Source of the DNA: CAVQND01 sp964653485 | Lineage (GTDB): Bacteria > Verrucomicrobiota > Verrucomicrobiia > Limisphaerales > UBA8199 | Reading direction: 5' to 3' | Assembly: GCA_964653485.1 (NCBI GenBank) | Contig: CAZZFF010000019.1 | Span: 3,901 to 67,900 of the forward strand | DNA: 64,000 nucleotides | Shown: positions 43,534 through 52,284 of the stretch, one piece after another | Layout: each line of letters begins with the position of its first letter | Position numbering within the stretch: position 1 is the stretch's first letter | The notes under the pieces: model-generated | Seen by the model: the letters and a program-made list of their open reading frames with translations, nothing else | Database searches by the model: none | What the model was told of the DNA's origin: nothing | Made by a program: the position numbers and the translations under genes

Positions 43534-44436
43534 ATGAACACGACTCATTTCAGCCGCCGCCAGTTTCTCCAACGCACCGCCGCCGCCGCCGGCGGACTGT
43601 TGCTGAGCGCCGAGGGCCTCCTCGCTCGCCAGGCCGCCAAGCGGACAGCGGTGGACCAGGTTGCCCTGGGCAACACCGGCCTCAAGTTGAGCCGCTTGGG
43701 TTTTGGCGCCGGCAGCAACAGCGGGAACGTGCAATACGCCCTGGGCCGGGAGTCGTTCAACAAGCTCATCCACTACGCCTACGACCAGGGCATCACCTTT
43801 TTCGATTGCGCCCAGAGCTACCGCACCTTCGAGTGGCTTGGCGGGGCGATTAAGGGGCTGCCCCGCGAGAAGATTTTCATCCAGTCGAAAGTCTCGGGCA
43901 GGCCGGAGAAGGTGCTCGAGGCCATCGATCATCACCGCAAGGTGTTCGACACCGATTACGTGGACAGCATGCTCATTCACTGCATGGTCGAAGACGGCTG
44001 GACCGACAAAATGAAAGCCATGATGGACGGCTTCAACGAGGCCAAGGAGAAAAAGTGGATTCTGGCCAAGGGCGTTTCCTGCCACAGCCTCCCTGCCCTC
44101 CGCGCGGCAACCACCTCACTGTGGACCGATGTCCATCTGGTCCGTGTCAATCCCCAGGCCAAACACATCGATGGCATGGAGCAGGAATGGAACAAGTCCG
44201 GCACCGACATCTCGCCCGTGCTTGCCGAGCTCAAGACCATGCGCAGCAAAGGCCGCGGCGTCATCGGCATGAAGATCATCGGCGACGGCGAGTTCGTCAA
44301 CCCGGACGACCGCGAGAAATCCATCCGCTTTGCCATGTCCCGTCCCGAGCTGAGCGCGATTGTCATCGGGTTCAAGAGCGCTGCCGAAATCGATGAAGCG
44401 ATCCACCGCGTAAATCGTGCCTTGGCGGAGGCATGA
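43534..44436 (+). CDS. Tat-exported aldo/keto reductase family protein
   Basis: 300 residues. Twin-arginine signal SRRQFLQRTAAAAGGLLLSA. AKR barrel with the catalytic tetrad positions visible: Asp in ITFFDCAQSY, the Tyr of the same motif, Lys in IFIQSKVSG, His in DSMLIHCMVED. The cofactor end reads AIVIGFKSAAEIDEAI. Such Tat-exported AKR relatives are common in Verrucomicrobia and Planctomycetes and probably work on sugars. First gene of a plus-strand series followed by two protease-like genes, with ATGA-type proximity to a possible upstream start of the next gene. Confidence 0.88.
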   Translation: MNTTHFSRRQFLQRTAAAAGGLLLSAEGLLARQAAKRTAVDQVALGNTGLKLSRLGFGAGSNSGNVQYALGRESFNKLIHYAYDQGITFFDCAQSYRTFEWLGGAIKGLPREKIFIQSKVSGRPEKVLEAIDHHRKVFDTDYVDSMLIHCMVEDGWTDKMKAMMDGFNEAKEKKWILAKGVSCHSLPALRAATTSLWTDVHLVRVNPQAKHIDGMEQEWNKSGTDISPVLAELKTMRSKGRGVIGMKIIGDGEFVNPDDREKSIRFAMSRPELSAIVIGFKSAAEIDEAIHRVNRALAEA

Positions 44437-44594
44437 AGCCCTCGATCCCGCGCTGCAAGCGCGCGTCGTGGAATGCGGGATACCGAATCGCGGGGCCGCA
44501 ACAGTCCGGGGCGTCACCGCGGAACCGTGTAACGCCCTCAACGGCGGCAGGTATTGTTCTTGACCGGCCGCGCGGCTGCTTTCATTTTGCGCGG

Positions 44595-46046
44595 GTGTTG
44601 AGAAAGGTTTTAGTCTTTGGGGTGATGGCGGGGTGGGTGGTTGCCGGGCTGGGAGCGGAGCCGGAGCGGTCGGTGGTGCAGATCATGACGTTCGCTCAGC
44701 AGCCGTCATGGGACAGTCCGTGGCGGTTCGAGGCGGTGAGGCGGCTGGGCGGTTCGGGCTTTGTGATCAAGGGGAAGCGGATCATGACCAATGCGCACGT
44801 GGTGAGCTGGGCGCGCCAGATCATCGTGCGCCGCTACCAGGACCCGCGCCCTTACCTGGCGGAGGTGGAATACATCGGGCACGATTGCGACCTTGCCGTG
44901 CTGAAGGTGGCGGACGGCCGCTTCTTCGAGAAGCTGGAGCCCCTGGAGTTTGGCGAACTGCCCAAGGTGCGTTCGAGCGTGGTCACCTACGGCTATCCTG
45001 CGGGCGGGGAGGAAATCTCTTACACGCGCGGGGTGGTCTCGCGCGTTGAACTGGAGACCTACTCCCATATCGGGAACCGTCATTTGCTGAGCGCGCAGAC
45101 CGACGCGGCGATCAACCCTGGGAACAGTGGCGGCCCGGTCATCCAGGACGACCGGGTGGTCGGCGTGGCGTTCCAAGGCATGCCGGGGCTGGAGAACACC
45201 GGCTTTTTTATCCCCCCGCCGGTGATTGAGCATTTCCTGAAGGACGTTGAAGACACGCATTACGACGGCATTCCACAGGCAGGGGTGCGGCTGGCGCAAC
45301 TGCAAAACCCCGCCTATCGCAGCCAGCTTAAACTGCCGGATGACGCCCGGGGCGCGCGGGTGGACGGCCTTCTGCCAATCGCCAGCACCGAGAAGGTCCT
45401 TAAAGAGGAGGATGTGATTTTGCAGATCGGCTCGTTCCCGGTAGCGAGCGACGCCACGATTCTCTACCAGGGCAATCGTGTTTCCGCGGCCCTGGGTTTT
45501 CAGTTGGCCCAGGCCGGGGAGAGCGTTCCGCTGAAAATCTGGCGGGACGGCCAGCAGCAAGAGGCCTTGCTGCCGGTCTTTCCGTACAGCGGGGATCGCG
45601 CCGCGGGCTACCAGCACGAATCTCCCCCTCGCTACTATGTGTACGGGGGACTGGTGTTTACCCCGTTGAGTCTCGATTATCTCAGGACACAGGGCCGGAG
45701 TTCGACCGATCCCTCCTCCGGCGAGCTTTACTACGAACTCTACTACCGGCGCTACGAGAGCCCCGCGACGGCGCGGCCCGAGCCGATAGTCCTGGCCGCG
45801 GTGCTCGCGGATGCCGTCAATGCCAACGTTTCGACCCGGAGCCGGGCGCTGGTGGACCGGATCAACGGCAAGCGCATCGAAAAGCTGGAGGACGCGGTGA
45901 GCGCGTTCGAGACGAACACCAACGCTTACGAGATCATCGAGTTTCTACCCAACCATTCAATCGAGTGCCTGGACCGCGGCGCTACCGCCAAGGCCAACGC
46001 CGGCATCCTGCAAACCTACGGCGTGACCAAGGACCGCCGATTGTGA
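44595..46046 (+). CDS. Do/HtrA-like serine protease with PDZ domain
   Basis: About 483 residues from the GTG at 44595 (the frame is open from 44433, overlapping the previous gene). N-terminal signal LRKVLVFGVMAGWVVAGLGAE. Trypsin-like triad intact: His in IMTNAHVVSWARQ, Asp in GHDCDLAVLKV, Ser in INPGNSGGPVI. A PDZ-like domain follows (GARVDGLLPIASTEKVLKEEDVILQIG), then a second one (ADAVNANVSTRSRALVDRINGKRI). Close in layout to plant Deg-type proteases with two PDZ domains. Predicted periplasmic protein quality control. The next gene is a full-length paralogue without a catalytic triad. Confidence 0.92.
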   Translation: MLRKVLVFGVMAGWVVAGLGAEPERSVVQIMTFAQQPSWDSPWRFEAVRRLGGSGFVIKGKRIMTNAHVVSWARQIIVRRYQDPRPYLAEVEYIGHDCDLAVLKVADGRFFEKLEPLEFGELPKVRSSVVTYGYPAGGEEISYTRGVVSRVELETYSHIGNRHLLSAQTDAAINPGNSGGPVIQDDRVVGVAFQGMPGLENTGFFIPPPVIEHFLKDVEDTHYDGIPQAGVRLAQLQNPAYRSQLKLPDDARGARVDGLLPIASTEKVLKEEDVILQIGSFPVASDATILYQGNRVSAALGFQLAQAGESVPLKIWRDGQQQEALLPVFPYSGDRAAGYQHESPPRYYVYGGLVFTPLSLDYLRTQGRSSTDPSSGELYYELYYRRYESPATARPEPIVLAAVLADAVNANVSTRSRALVDRINGKRIEKLEDAVSAFETNTNAYEIIEFLPNHSIECLDRGATAKANAGILQTYGVTKDRRL

Positions 46047-46066
46047 GGCGCGAAGTGAAGGACGAC

Positions 46067-47614
46067 ATGACAGGGAGACGAATGGACTGCGATAGCGAGG
46101 CCATCATGCGGCAGAGATTCAGACTCTTGAGGCCCGTGCTGGCGCTGATGGTGCTGGCGTTTGTTGCGGCGCCCGTTGGCGGCTGGGCGCAGGGGGAGCG
46201 GAAGGAGTATCGGTCGGCATGGGAGCACTCAATCGTGACGGTGGAGGTGGCGCGGAAGCAGTACGACTATTATCAGCCCTGGAGCAAGGGCACGCGAGGG
46301 CTGCAGAAGGCCGGTTTGGTCGCAGGGGAGCGGGAGGTGCTGACGACAGCCGACGAGATGTTCGAGCGCACGCTGGTGCGGCTCCAGAAGGGGGGACGTG
46401 GGCGCTGGTGGATAGGAGAAGTGAAGTGGGTTGATTATCACGCGAACCTGGCGCTGGTCACCACGCCGGAGGCGGACTTTTGGCGTGACTTGAAGCCGGC
46501 GGCCCTCGGCAGCGCGGCGCCCGCCGAAGGGGCGATGCAGATTCTGCGGTGGCGCGAGGGAAACCTCGAAGATCGGCGGGCGGAGTTTACCCAGTTTTCA
46601 GTGCGCGAGGGCCAGCTAAGCCCAATCAATCAGGCGGTCCTCGAGGTCAGTTCCGACATACAGGGAGCGGGATGGGGGGAACCGGTGGTGGTCAATTCAC
46701 ATCTGGCGGGGCTGCTGACGGCGCAGGAAGGGCGCAACGCCTATGCGATGCCGGCCTCCTTCATCCAGGCCGTGCTGGAAGCCCGGCGCAAGGGGACGTA
46801 CCGCGGTCTGGGCTATTTCCATTTCTATTGGCAGCCGGGGAAGAACCCGGCGACCCTGGCCATGCTCGGCCTGACGGGCGAACCGCGCGGCGTCGTGGTC
46901 ATCGACGTGCCGGCCCGCCCGGATGACGGGGAGCAGGTGCTCAAGCCCAGGGACATCCTCCTGAATGTCGACGGCTTCGACGTGGACATCCAGGGGGACT
47001 ACACCGACCCGGAATTCGGCCACCTGAACCTGGAGAGCCTGGCGACCCGGCGCAAGTGGGCCGGGGAGGAGATGAAGATGCAAATCTGGCGCGAGGGCAA
47101 GCCGATGGAGGTGAGCTATCGTCTGCCGAAGTACGAATACGGCAACGCCCTGGTGCCCTGGGCGGTCCACGACCAGGAACCGGAATATTTGATTGTGGGA
47201 GGGCTGATCTTCCAACCGTTGACGGACAGTTACCTCCAGAGCTGGGGAGCCGACTGGAAACGCGCCGCGCCGTTCCGGCTTTACTACTATAACAACGAGC
47301 AGCCGACCAAGGAACGCCCGGCCTTGGTGCTGCTTTCCCATGTGCTGCCGGATGCCTACAACATCGGCTATCAGGACCAGAAGTACCTCGTGCTCGACAA
47401 GGTCAACGGACAACGGGCCAGCCGCCTGTCCGAGCTGCGCGAGGCCCTGCAAAAACCCGTAAACGGGTTCCACGTCCTCGAGTTTGTCCATGGGGACTCA
47501 TTACGCCGCATCGTGCTGGCCGCGGGGGATGCCGAGCGGGAGGCTACCGCACGGGTGCTGCAACATTACGGGATCGAGCGGGCCTCCCGGTTTGCGTCCG
47601 AGACGGGAAAGTAG
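46067..47614 (+). CDS. Catalytically dead Do-like protease paralogue
   Basis: About 515 residues; ATG at 46067 has GAAGG five bases upstream (46082 and 46106 are other options). Signal peptide core VLALMVLAFVAAPVGGWAQ. Aligns along its length with the protease just upstream, but the triad is lost: the TNAHVV histidine is replaced (REVLTTADEM), the Asp position is Asn in YHANLALVTT, and GNSGGP is GAGWGEP. PDZ-like regions remain (GVVVIDVPARPDDGEQVLKPRDILLNVDG; DAYNIGYQDQKYLVLDKVNGQRA). It may be a partner, chaperone or substrate-binding subunit of the active protease. The 20-base gap supports co-translation. Confidence 0.88.
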   Translation: MTGRRMDCDSEAIMRQRFRLLRPVLALMVLAFVAAPVGGWAQGERKEYRSAWEHSIVTVEVARKQYDYYQPWSKGTRGLQKAGLVAGEREVLTTADEMFERTLVRLQKGGRGRWWIGEVKWVDYHANLALVTTPEADFWRDLKPAALGSAAPAEGAMQILRWREGNLEDRRAEFTQFSVREGQLSPINQAVLEVSSDIQGAGWGEPVVVNSHLAGLLTAQEGRNAYAMPASFIQAVLEARRKGTYRGLGYFHFYWQPGKNPATLAMLGLTGEPRGVVVIDVPARPDDGEQVLKPRDILLNVDGFDVDIQGDYTDPEFGHLNLESLATRRKWAGEEMKMQIWREGKPMEVSYRLPKYEYGNALVPWAVHDQEPEYLIVGGLIFQPLTDSYLQSWGADWKRAAPFRLYYYNNEQPTKERPALVLLSHVLPDAYNIGYQDQKYLVLDKVNGQRASRLSELREALQKPVNGFHVLEFVHGDSLRRIVLAAGDAEREATARVLQHYGIERASRFASETGK

Positions 47615-47741
47615 AGGGCGCTTGCCGGAGCCTGCCCTCGGAGACGGCATCGGGCAAGGCGCGCCCGGTATGACTTGGTGATCCCTTGCGCGCTTGACCC
47701 AAGGACGGATGAACGGACCTTCCTATCCAACGCCTCCATCG

Positions 47742-47777
47742 CCCCCGCCGCTCTTCCGGTCAAGCCGGGGGTTTTTT
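47742..47777 (+). terminator. Rho-independent terminator
   Basis: CCCCCG at 47742-47747 pairs with CGGGGG at 47766-47771, followed by six T. Lies after the dead-protease gene and before the next sigma factor gene, so it probably ends the 43.5-47.6 kb transcript. Confidence 0.6.
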
Positions 47778-47827
47778 GTGGAAGAAAAACCGTTACCTTT
47801 CGAGGCGGGCGAGGATGTACAGGTGGA

Positions 47828-49000
47828 ATGATGATCGATGACATGGACTTGGTGCGGGAGTACGCGCGAAGCAACTCCGAGGAGGCGTTTGCCAGCCTGG
47901 TGTCCCGGCATGTCAACCTCGTTTATTCCGTTTCGCTGCGGCACGTTCATGACGCTCACCTGGCGGAGGAGGTCACTCAGACCGTCTTCGTCATCCTGGC
48001 GCGGAAGGCGGCGTCGTTCGGCGCCGGGACAGTGGTGTCCGGCTGGCTTTGCCGCACGGCCCGCTACGTATCCGCCAAAGCTCTAACCCTGCAACGCCGC
48101 CGAGCGCTCCGCGAACAGCAAGCCTATATGGAATCCCAATCGGACGGAGCAGAATCGGATGCCTGGATGCGCATCGAACCCCTGCTGGAGACAGCGATGG
48201 CGCAACTCGGCGAAAAGGACCACAACGCCGTGGTGCTCCGCTTTTTTGAAGGCCGAAGCTTCAAGGACGTCAGCGCGGCCCTGGGGACGAGCGAAGCCGC
48301 GGCGAAGATGCGGGTGAATCGGGCGTTGGAGAAGCTGAGGAGGTTCTTTGCGGCGCGGGGCCTCACGCTTTCAGCGGCGGTGATCGCGGGGGCGGTCTCG
48401 GCCAATTCAGTCCACGGCGCGCCGATTGGGCTGGCGGCCTCCGCAACGGCCGCGGCCGTCAAAGGCGCGACCGTAACGAGCTCAACCTTAACCCTCATCC
48501 AAACCACGCTGAAATTTATGGCACTGACAAAACTCAAAACCGCCGTCGTCGTGGGCGCTCTTGCAATCATAGCCGCGGGCACCGCAACCGTCACGCTGCG
48601 GCACCTGATTGCGCCGGCCGGCGCCGCCAAGGCGACGCCCGATCCGTCACCCTTCACCTTTGCCGGCTACGCAACACCCGAAACCTCCATACAGTCGATG
48701 CTTTGGGCCGCCAGCAAGGGAGACTTGGAGAAACTCTCGGGCGGCGTCACCCCGGAGGAGATGAGGCGGTTCAAGGACAGAATGGAAGGGAAATCCGACG
48801 ACGAGGTCCGGCATGGACTCATCGGCTGGGCGAACGGGATGGTCGGCTATAAAGTCACCGAAAAGGAGGCCATATCGGGCGATGAAGTCCATCTGCACAT
48901 CCACGCCACGCCGTCGGCTGAGGCGCTCCACAGCGGGAAAGTCGTCCTCGTCATGAAGAAAGTCGGGAACGAGTGGAAGGAAGCCGGAAACGCGAATTAA
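47828..49000 (+). CDS. ECF sigma factor with C-terminal membrane span and outside domain
   Basis: 390 residues from the ATG at 47828 (AGGTGGA upstream). Region 2 at ~15-95 (LVSRHVNLVYSVSLRHVHD, AEEVTQTVFVILARKA, GWLCRTARYVSAKALTL) and region 4 at ~115-175 (DHNAVVLRFFEGRSFKDVSAALGTSEAAAKMRVNRALEKL). A hydrophobic span follows at about 236-257 (LKTAVVVGALAIIAAGTATVTL), then ~130 residues (ATPETSIQSMLWAASKGDLEKL..., VVLVMKKVGNEWKEAG) resembling an NTF2/DUF4878-like fold that would be outside. No anti-sigma gene is adjacent. It precedes a prepilin-like gene by 17 bases and may control or be co-expressed with it. Confidence 0.88.
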   Translation: MMIDDMDLVREYARSNSEEAFASLVSRHVNLVYSVSLRHVHDAHLAEEVTQTVFVILARKAASFGAGTVVSGWLCRTARYVSAKALTLQRRRALREQQAYMESQSDGAESDAWMRIEPLLETAMAQLGEKDHNAVVLRFFEGRSFKDVSAALGTSEAAAKMRVNRALEKLRRFFAARGLTLSAAVIAGAVSANSVHGAPIGLAASATAAAVKGATVTSSTLTLIQTTLKFMALTKLKTAVVVGALAIIAAGTATVTLRHLIAPAGAAKATPDPSPFTFAGYATPETSIQSMLWAASKGDLEKLSGGVTPEEMRRFKDRMEGKSDDEVRHGLIGWANGMVGYKVTEKEAISGDEVHLHIHATPSAEALHSGKVVLVMKKVGNEWKEAGNAN

Positions 49001-49017
49001 GCCGGGGAAGCAAGAAC

Positions 49018-49671
49018 ATGAAGGCGAAGCGCGGCTTCACACTGATCGAGTTGCTGGTGGTCATCGCCATTGTCGGGGTCCTGGCGGCGCTCCTGCTGCC
49101 GGCGCTGAGCCGCGCCAAGGAAAAGGGGAGGCGGACCTCCTGCGCAAGCAACCTGCGGCAGGTCAACCTGGCGATACGCTTCTACGCGGAAGATTGGGCG
49201 GATTCGCTGCCGGTCTTGCCGGACCCCAACCCCTATCCCAACGGAGTCGGCGCGTATTACAAACAACTCGTGAAAGGGTATCTGGGATTAACCGGCCCAG
49301 CATCGCCCAATGAGAAAGTGTTCATCTGTCCGTCCGACCCGGTCCTCTGGAAACAAATAGGTCATGCGTTCACGAGTTACACCTTCAATGGCTACGAGGT
49401 CGGGCCGGGGGCCATTGCGCGCATTACGGGCCAACGGCTGAGCGCCATCAAGAGTCCGGCCAAGGCAGTGTTGGCCGGCGAGTGGCCCGCGTTTTTCGGG
49501 GGTTCCTGGCATCCGTTCATCGATCGGGACTATCCCGACGCGAAAGATGTCCTGAGCTTTGTCGATGGGCACGCGAGCTTCGCCAGAATCTATTGGAACG
49601 GGGTGTCGGATTCCGACCCGTGCAGTTATGAGCCGCCAACCGGATACGACTACAACTGGGACGGGCAATGA
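49018..49671 (+). CDS. Prepilin-type N-terminal methylation domain protein
   Basis: 217 residues from the ATG at 49018. Short basic leader KAKRG followed by FTLIELLVVIAIVGVLAALLLPALSRAKEKG, a textbook prepilin cleavage site with Gly before Phe. The body (CASNLRQVNLAIRFYAEDWADSLP..., VFICPSDPVLWKQ, DVLSFVDGHASFARIYW) matches the H-X9-DG-type proteins abundant in Verrucomicrobia and Planctomycetes. Exported through a type II secretion-like or pilus-like machine. Directly downstream of the membrane-tethered sigma gene. Confidence 0.92.
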   Translation: MKAKRGFTLIELLVVIAIVGVLAALLLPALSRAKEKGRRTSCASNLRQVNLAIRFYAEDWADSLPVLPDPNPYPNGVGAYYKQLVKGYLGLTGPASPNEKVFICPSDPVLWKQIGHAFTSYTFNGYEVGPGAIARITGQRLSAIKSPAKAVLAGEWPAFFGGSWHPFIDRDYPDAKDVLSFVDGHASFARIYWNGVSDSDPCSYEPPTGYDYNWDGQ

Positions 49672-49748
49672 TCACAAGGTCACAGCCCGCCCCGTCCGCA
49701 CCGAAGCCCTCCCGCACGGGGTGCGCTTCGCCATTCTGCCGGGCCTCA

Positions 49749-49767
49749 CGCGCGATGGTTACGCGCG
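49749..49767. terminator. Possible bidirectional hairpin terminator
   Basis: CGCGCG-ATGGTTA-CGCGCG between the convergent prepilin-like and hipA genes. The following T-run is weak (ATTTT), so assignment is tentative. Confidence 0.35.
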
Positions 49768-49840
49768 ACCATTTTGGCCCAAGCGTTGTGGTTAATCCGC
49801 TCCTCATCCTGCAAACGCTGGACCGCCATCTCGAGCAGTA

Positions 49841-51142
49841 TCAGAGCTTCGCCAGGCGCCCCCTCAATCCTTTGCTCACGGCCATAGGTATTTCTTCCGG
49901 AAAACCCTGCGGGAGTTCCTTCTCTGCCGCTGCGATAGCTTTATCCACGGAGTCAGCAACATCCTTGAGTGCATCCAGCGCTAGCGATTCCGGAAGACGG
50001 GCGCGTTTCACCGTTTGCACGAAGTGTCGCCCTTCAATTTCATCAAGGCGGTAATGCCGGTTGTCCCCCACGAACATGGCCAACTTCATCTGCTTCCGCT
50101 CGATTTGGCGATGTTCCAAGCTGGGCTGAGCGGACAGAACATCGTATAAGGGAGTCAGGCGGAAACGTCCTCTTGGTCCCAGGAACAGGCTGAAGTTCTT
50201 GGCGTGTCCATCTGTCGCTCCAATCAACCAAAACAGAATCTGTGCTTTCAGGAAGGTCAGTTGGTCCTGCCGCGGGATATCTCCGCCCTTAAGCAGATCC
50301 AGAATGGCCACCACGCCCGGACCGTCCTGGCTCTGATACTTCTGACTGGGAGGCACCGAAAGCGCCTGGCAGCAATCCTCCTGCGGCAACCGAACCAATC
50401 GCCTGGAGGACATCCATTTCCGGTCGAATCGACTCACCACTAAGACCGTGCGGGGCCCGAATGTTGCGATCTCGGCGGTCGTGACGGGCAAACCGAACGC
50501 GCCCAGCAGCTTCAGGCAGTAAAACTCATTCTCCACGCTATTGGAGAGGTCCATGCCGTTGGGCAACGTCCCCATCTGTGTCTTGAGAATATGAGTGGTG
50601 GGAGTGGTGCCGTATGGTTTTATCCAATGATTGTCATGCCACGATAGCGCCGTCTTTTCCTGCGCGCCAGCCACGGAAATGCGGAACTCGGCCCTTCCGT
50701 CCAATCCCAGCGGGGTCTTGGGCAGGTTTTTCAAGAGCAACTCAATTCCTGTTTCGTCCATGACTTCTCCATCCAGGGGTGGAGCAGCCTTTGGCGGTTC
50801 CTCTCCTTCCGGCAGAAATTGCAGAGCTCCCACACAATCGCGGCCGATTACGGACAGAAGGCTGTATGCGTCTGTTCCTCTTGCTCCCACTTTTTCTGCG
50901 ACCATGCGGCGCAGGCTTTCCGAATCCGGCAGGAGGTTCTCGAAAACGGCTTGGACCGGCGCGCCTTTGAATGCATCTTCTCGCAGCGGAAGGGAAAGGG
51001 AGACCGGAATCGCATTCTCTCGATTTACCCAATTGGGATCATAACGAAAAGATATTACCCCCGACGGGTCCTTCACCAGAAGGCCGACGGCGTCGTTGGT
51101 CAGGAAAACTTGCAGTGGGGTGTTTTGGCGGTGGCGCGGCAT
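49841..51142 (-). CDS. hipA: HipA-family toxin kinase
   Basis: 433 residues, near the usual full length. N-terminal HipA_N region (SLPLREDAFKGAPVQAVFENLLPDSESLR) and C-terminal kinase-like core: ISVAGAQEKTAL (the region of the regulatory Ser loop), ENEFYCLKLLGAFGLPV, VVSRFDRKW, GATDGHAKNFSLFLGP with the catalytic Asp, and LTPLYDVLSA as the DFG-like metal site. HipA kinases phosphorylate tRNA synthetases and cause dormancy. All key residues look intact. Six bases downstream of hipB, the normal toxin-after-antitoxin order, at the left edge of the accessory island. Confidence 0.93.
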   Translation of the reverse strand: MPRHRQNTPLQVFLTNDAVGLLVKDPSGVISFRYDPNWVNRENAIPVSLSLPLREDAFKGAPVQAVFENLLPDSESLRRMVAEKVGARGTDAYSLLSVIGRDCVGALQFLPEGEEPPKAAPPLDGEVMDETGIELLLKNLPKTPLGLDGRAEFRISVAGAQEKTALSWHDNHWIKPYGTTPTTHILKTQMGTLPNGMDLSNSVENEFYCLKLLGAFGLPVTTAEIATFGPRTVLVVSRFDRKWMSSRRLVRLPQEDCCQALSVPPSQKYQSQDGPGVVAILDLLKGGDIPRQDQLTFLKAQILFWLIGATDGHAKNFSLFLGPRGRFRLTPLYDVLSAQPSLEHRQIERKQMKLAMFVGDNRHYRLDEIEGRHFVQTVKRARLPESLALDALKDVADSVDKAIAAAEKELPQGFPEEIPMAVSKGLRGRLAKL

Positions 51143-51148
51143 GGTCGA

Positions 51149-51391
51149 TTACCTCTCGATGGTCCAGTCTCCAGTCGAACGTATCGACACCTGCAACTCC
51201 AAACCCAGCGCCGACAGGACAGCGAGCAGAGTGTGAAGTTTAGTCGAAGCGTAGCCATTCTCAATCATCGAGATGTTCTCTTGGCGCAAACCAACCATGG
51301 ACGCCAATTTCTTTTGACTTAGCGCCTTCCGCTTCCGCGCATTGCGAATCAGATTCCCGATTTGCCTGGGGTCGCGAGCCAGTTCTTGCAT
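51149..51391 (-). CDS. hipB: HipB-like HTH antitoxin
   Basis: 80 residues. XRE-type helix-turn-helix (IGNLIRNARKRKALSQKKLASMVGLRQENISMIENG) with a short C-terminal tail ending DWTIER. It would bind HipA and repress its own operon. The start ATG at 51391 lies only about 11 bases after the -10 element of a strong promoter, so the transcript probably has almost no leader. Two 10-base palindromes beside that promoter are fitting operators. Confidence 0.9.
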   Translation of the reverse strand: MQELARDPRQIGNLIRNARKRKALSQKKLASMVGLRQENISMIENGYASTKLHTLLAVLSALGLELQVSIRSTGDWTIER

Positions 51392-51401
51392 AGTTTGTTA
51401 G

Positions 51402-51451
51402 AGTATGTGTTTTTCGCAATATATTGTCAATATCGTCTTTTCAACATATTG
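51402..51451 (-). promoter_or_regulatory. hipBA promoter with two operator-like palindromes
   Basis: On the minus strand TTGACA (51425-51430) and CATACT (51402-51407) are separated by exactly 17 bases. The palindrome CAATATATTG (51417-51426) overlaps the -35 box and a near copy, CAACATATTG (51442-51451), lies 25 bases away centre to centre. The stretch is AT-rich in a GC-rich island. This suits autorepression by HipB. Confidence 0.75.
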
Positions 51452-51606
51452 TATTATTATGCGGAAAAGCGCATAAACCCCGCAGGTCAAGTCCCACTAC
51501 CGGCCCTGCTCGCAGCCTGTGGCCATGCCCATATTAACGCGACTCGGATCGAAGGGGGCGCAACAGACTCCCTGGACGAAGCATCGAAGAACCTGCCGAT
51601 GAAAGA

Positions 51607-52091
51607 TCAAAGGCCCAGCGCCAACTGCGCTCCCCCCGGCTTTCGGGAGGCCGCGGTGGAGAACTCGGGGCCACCCTCATGAAAACCCTCTTTCCGACGC
51701 GCGACGTGGAACATCCGCAAAATCTGTTCGGCGACAATCCCCTCGCCGGACATGCGCGTGCCGAAGCGCGGATCGTTAAGCCTTCCCCCGCGTATGCGGC
51801 GCAGCCGGTTCAACACCTTGTCCGTCTTCCCTGGAACGTTCCGCTCGATCCATTCCACGAAAATCGGAGCGACCGTCAAGGGAAGCCGGATGATATCACC
51901 AGCGCGGCATGGTGCGCCGCCAGTTCCCTAAGCAAGTCCAGGTCTCGTCTGACGAGGGAGTTTTTAGTGACGATGCTGACAGGGTTTCGAAACTCCGCCA
52001 GAGCCGCCAAACACCACCGGGTCAGTTGCAACTTCTGCTCGATGGGCTGGCAGCAGTCGGTCGCACCGCTCATTGCCAGCTTTTGGAGTTT
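51607..52091 (-). pseudogene. Radical SAM (PA0069/SPL-like) gene fragment A, internally deleted
   Basis: Minus strand. Reads KLQKLAMSGATDCCQPIEQK, then LQLTRWCLAALAEFRNPVSI, then VTKNSLVRRDLDLLRELAAH, the centre of a PA0069-family radical SAM protein. After HHAALVI it jumps out of frame to IRLPLTVAPIFVEWIERN and runs to the normal C-terminus (PGGAQLALGL). About 75-80 codons are missing between the two parts. The N-terminal half with the CxxxCxxC cluster motif is absent; upstream sequence is unrelated. Non-functional. Confidence 0.85.
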
Positions 52092-52284
52092 TCGTGTTCG
52101 GTCACCAACAGAGGCCAGGCCGGTGTCCCTTGCCCTTTGGCGAGGCGGGGTTATAGTCCAGAAAACTCTTTTGTGGATAAGTCGTATTTGTGCAAAACGG
52201 GCCGCGCCGGCGGCCGTGAACAGCAATGCGGCCATGTCATCGTCCTGCTGCCCATGACCATTGGCCGCCGATCACCAGAGGATC

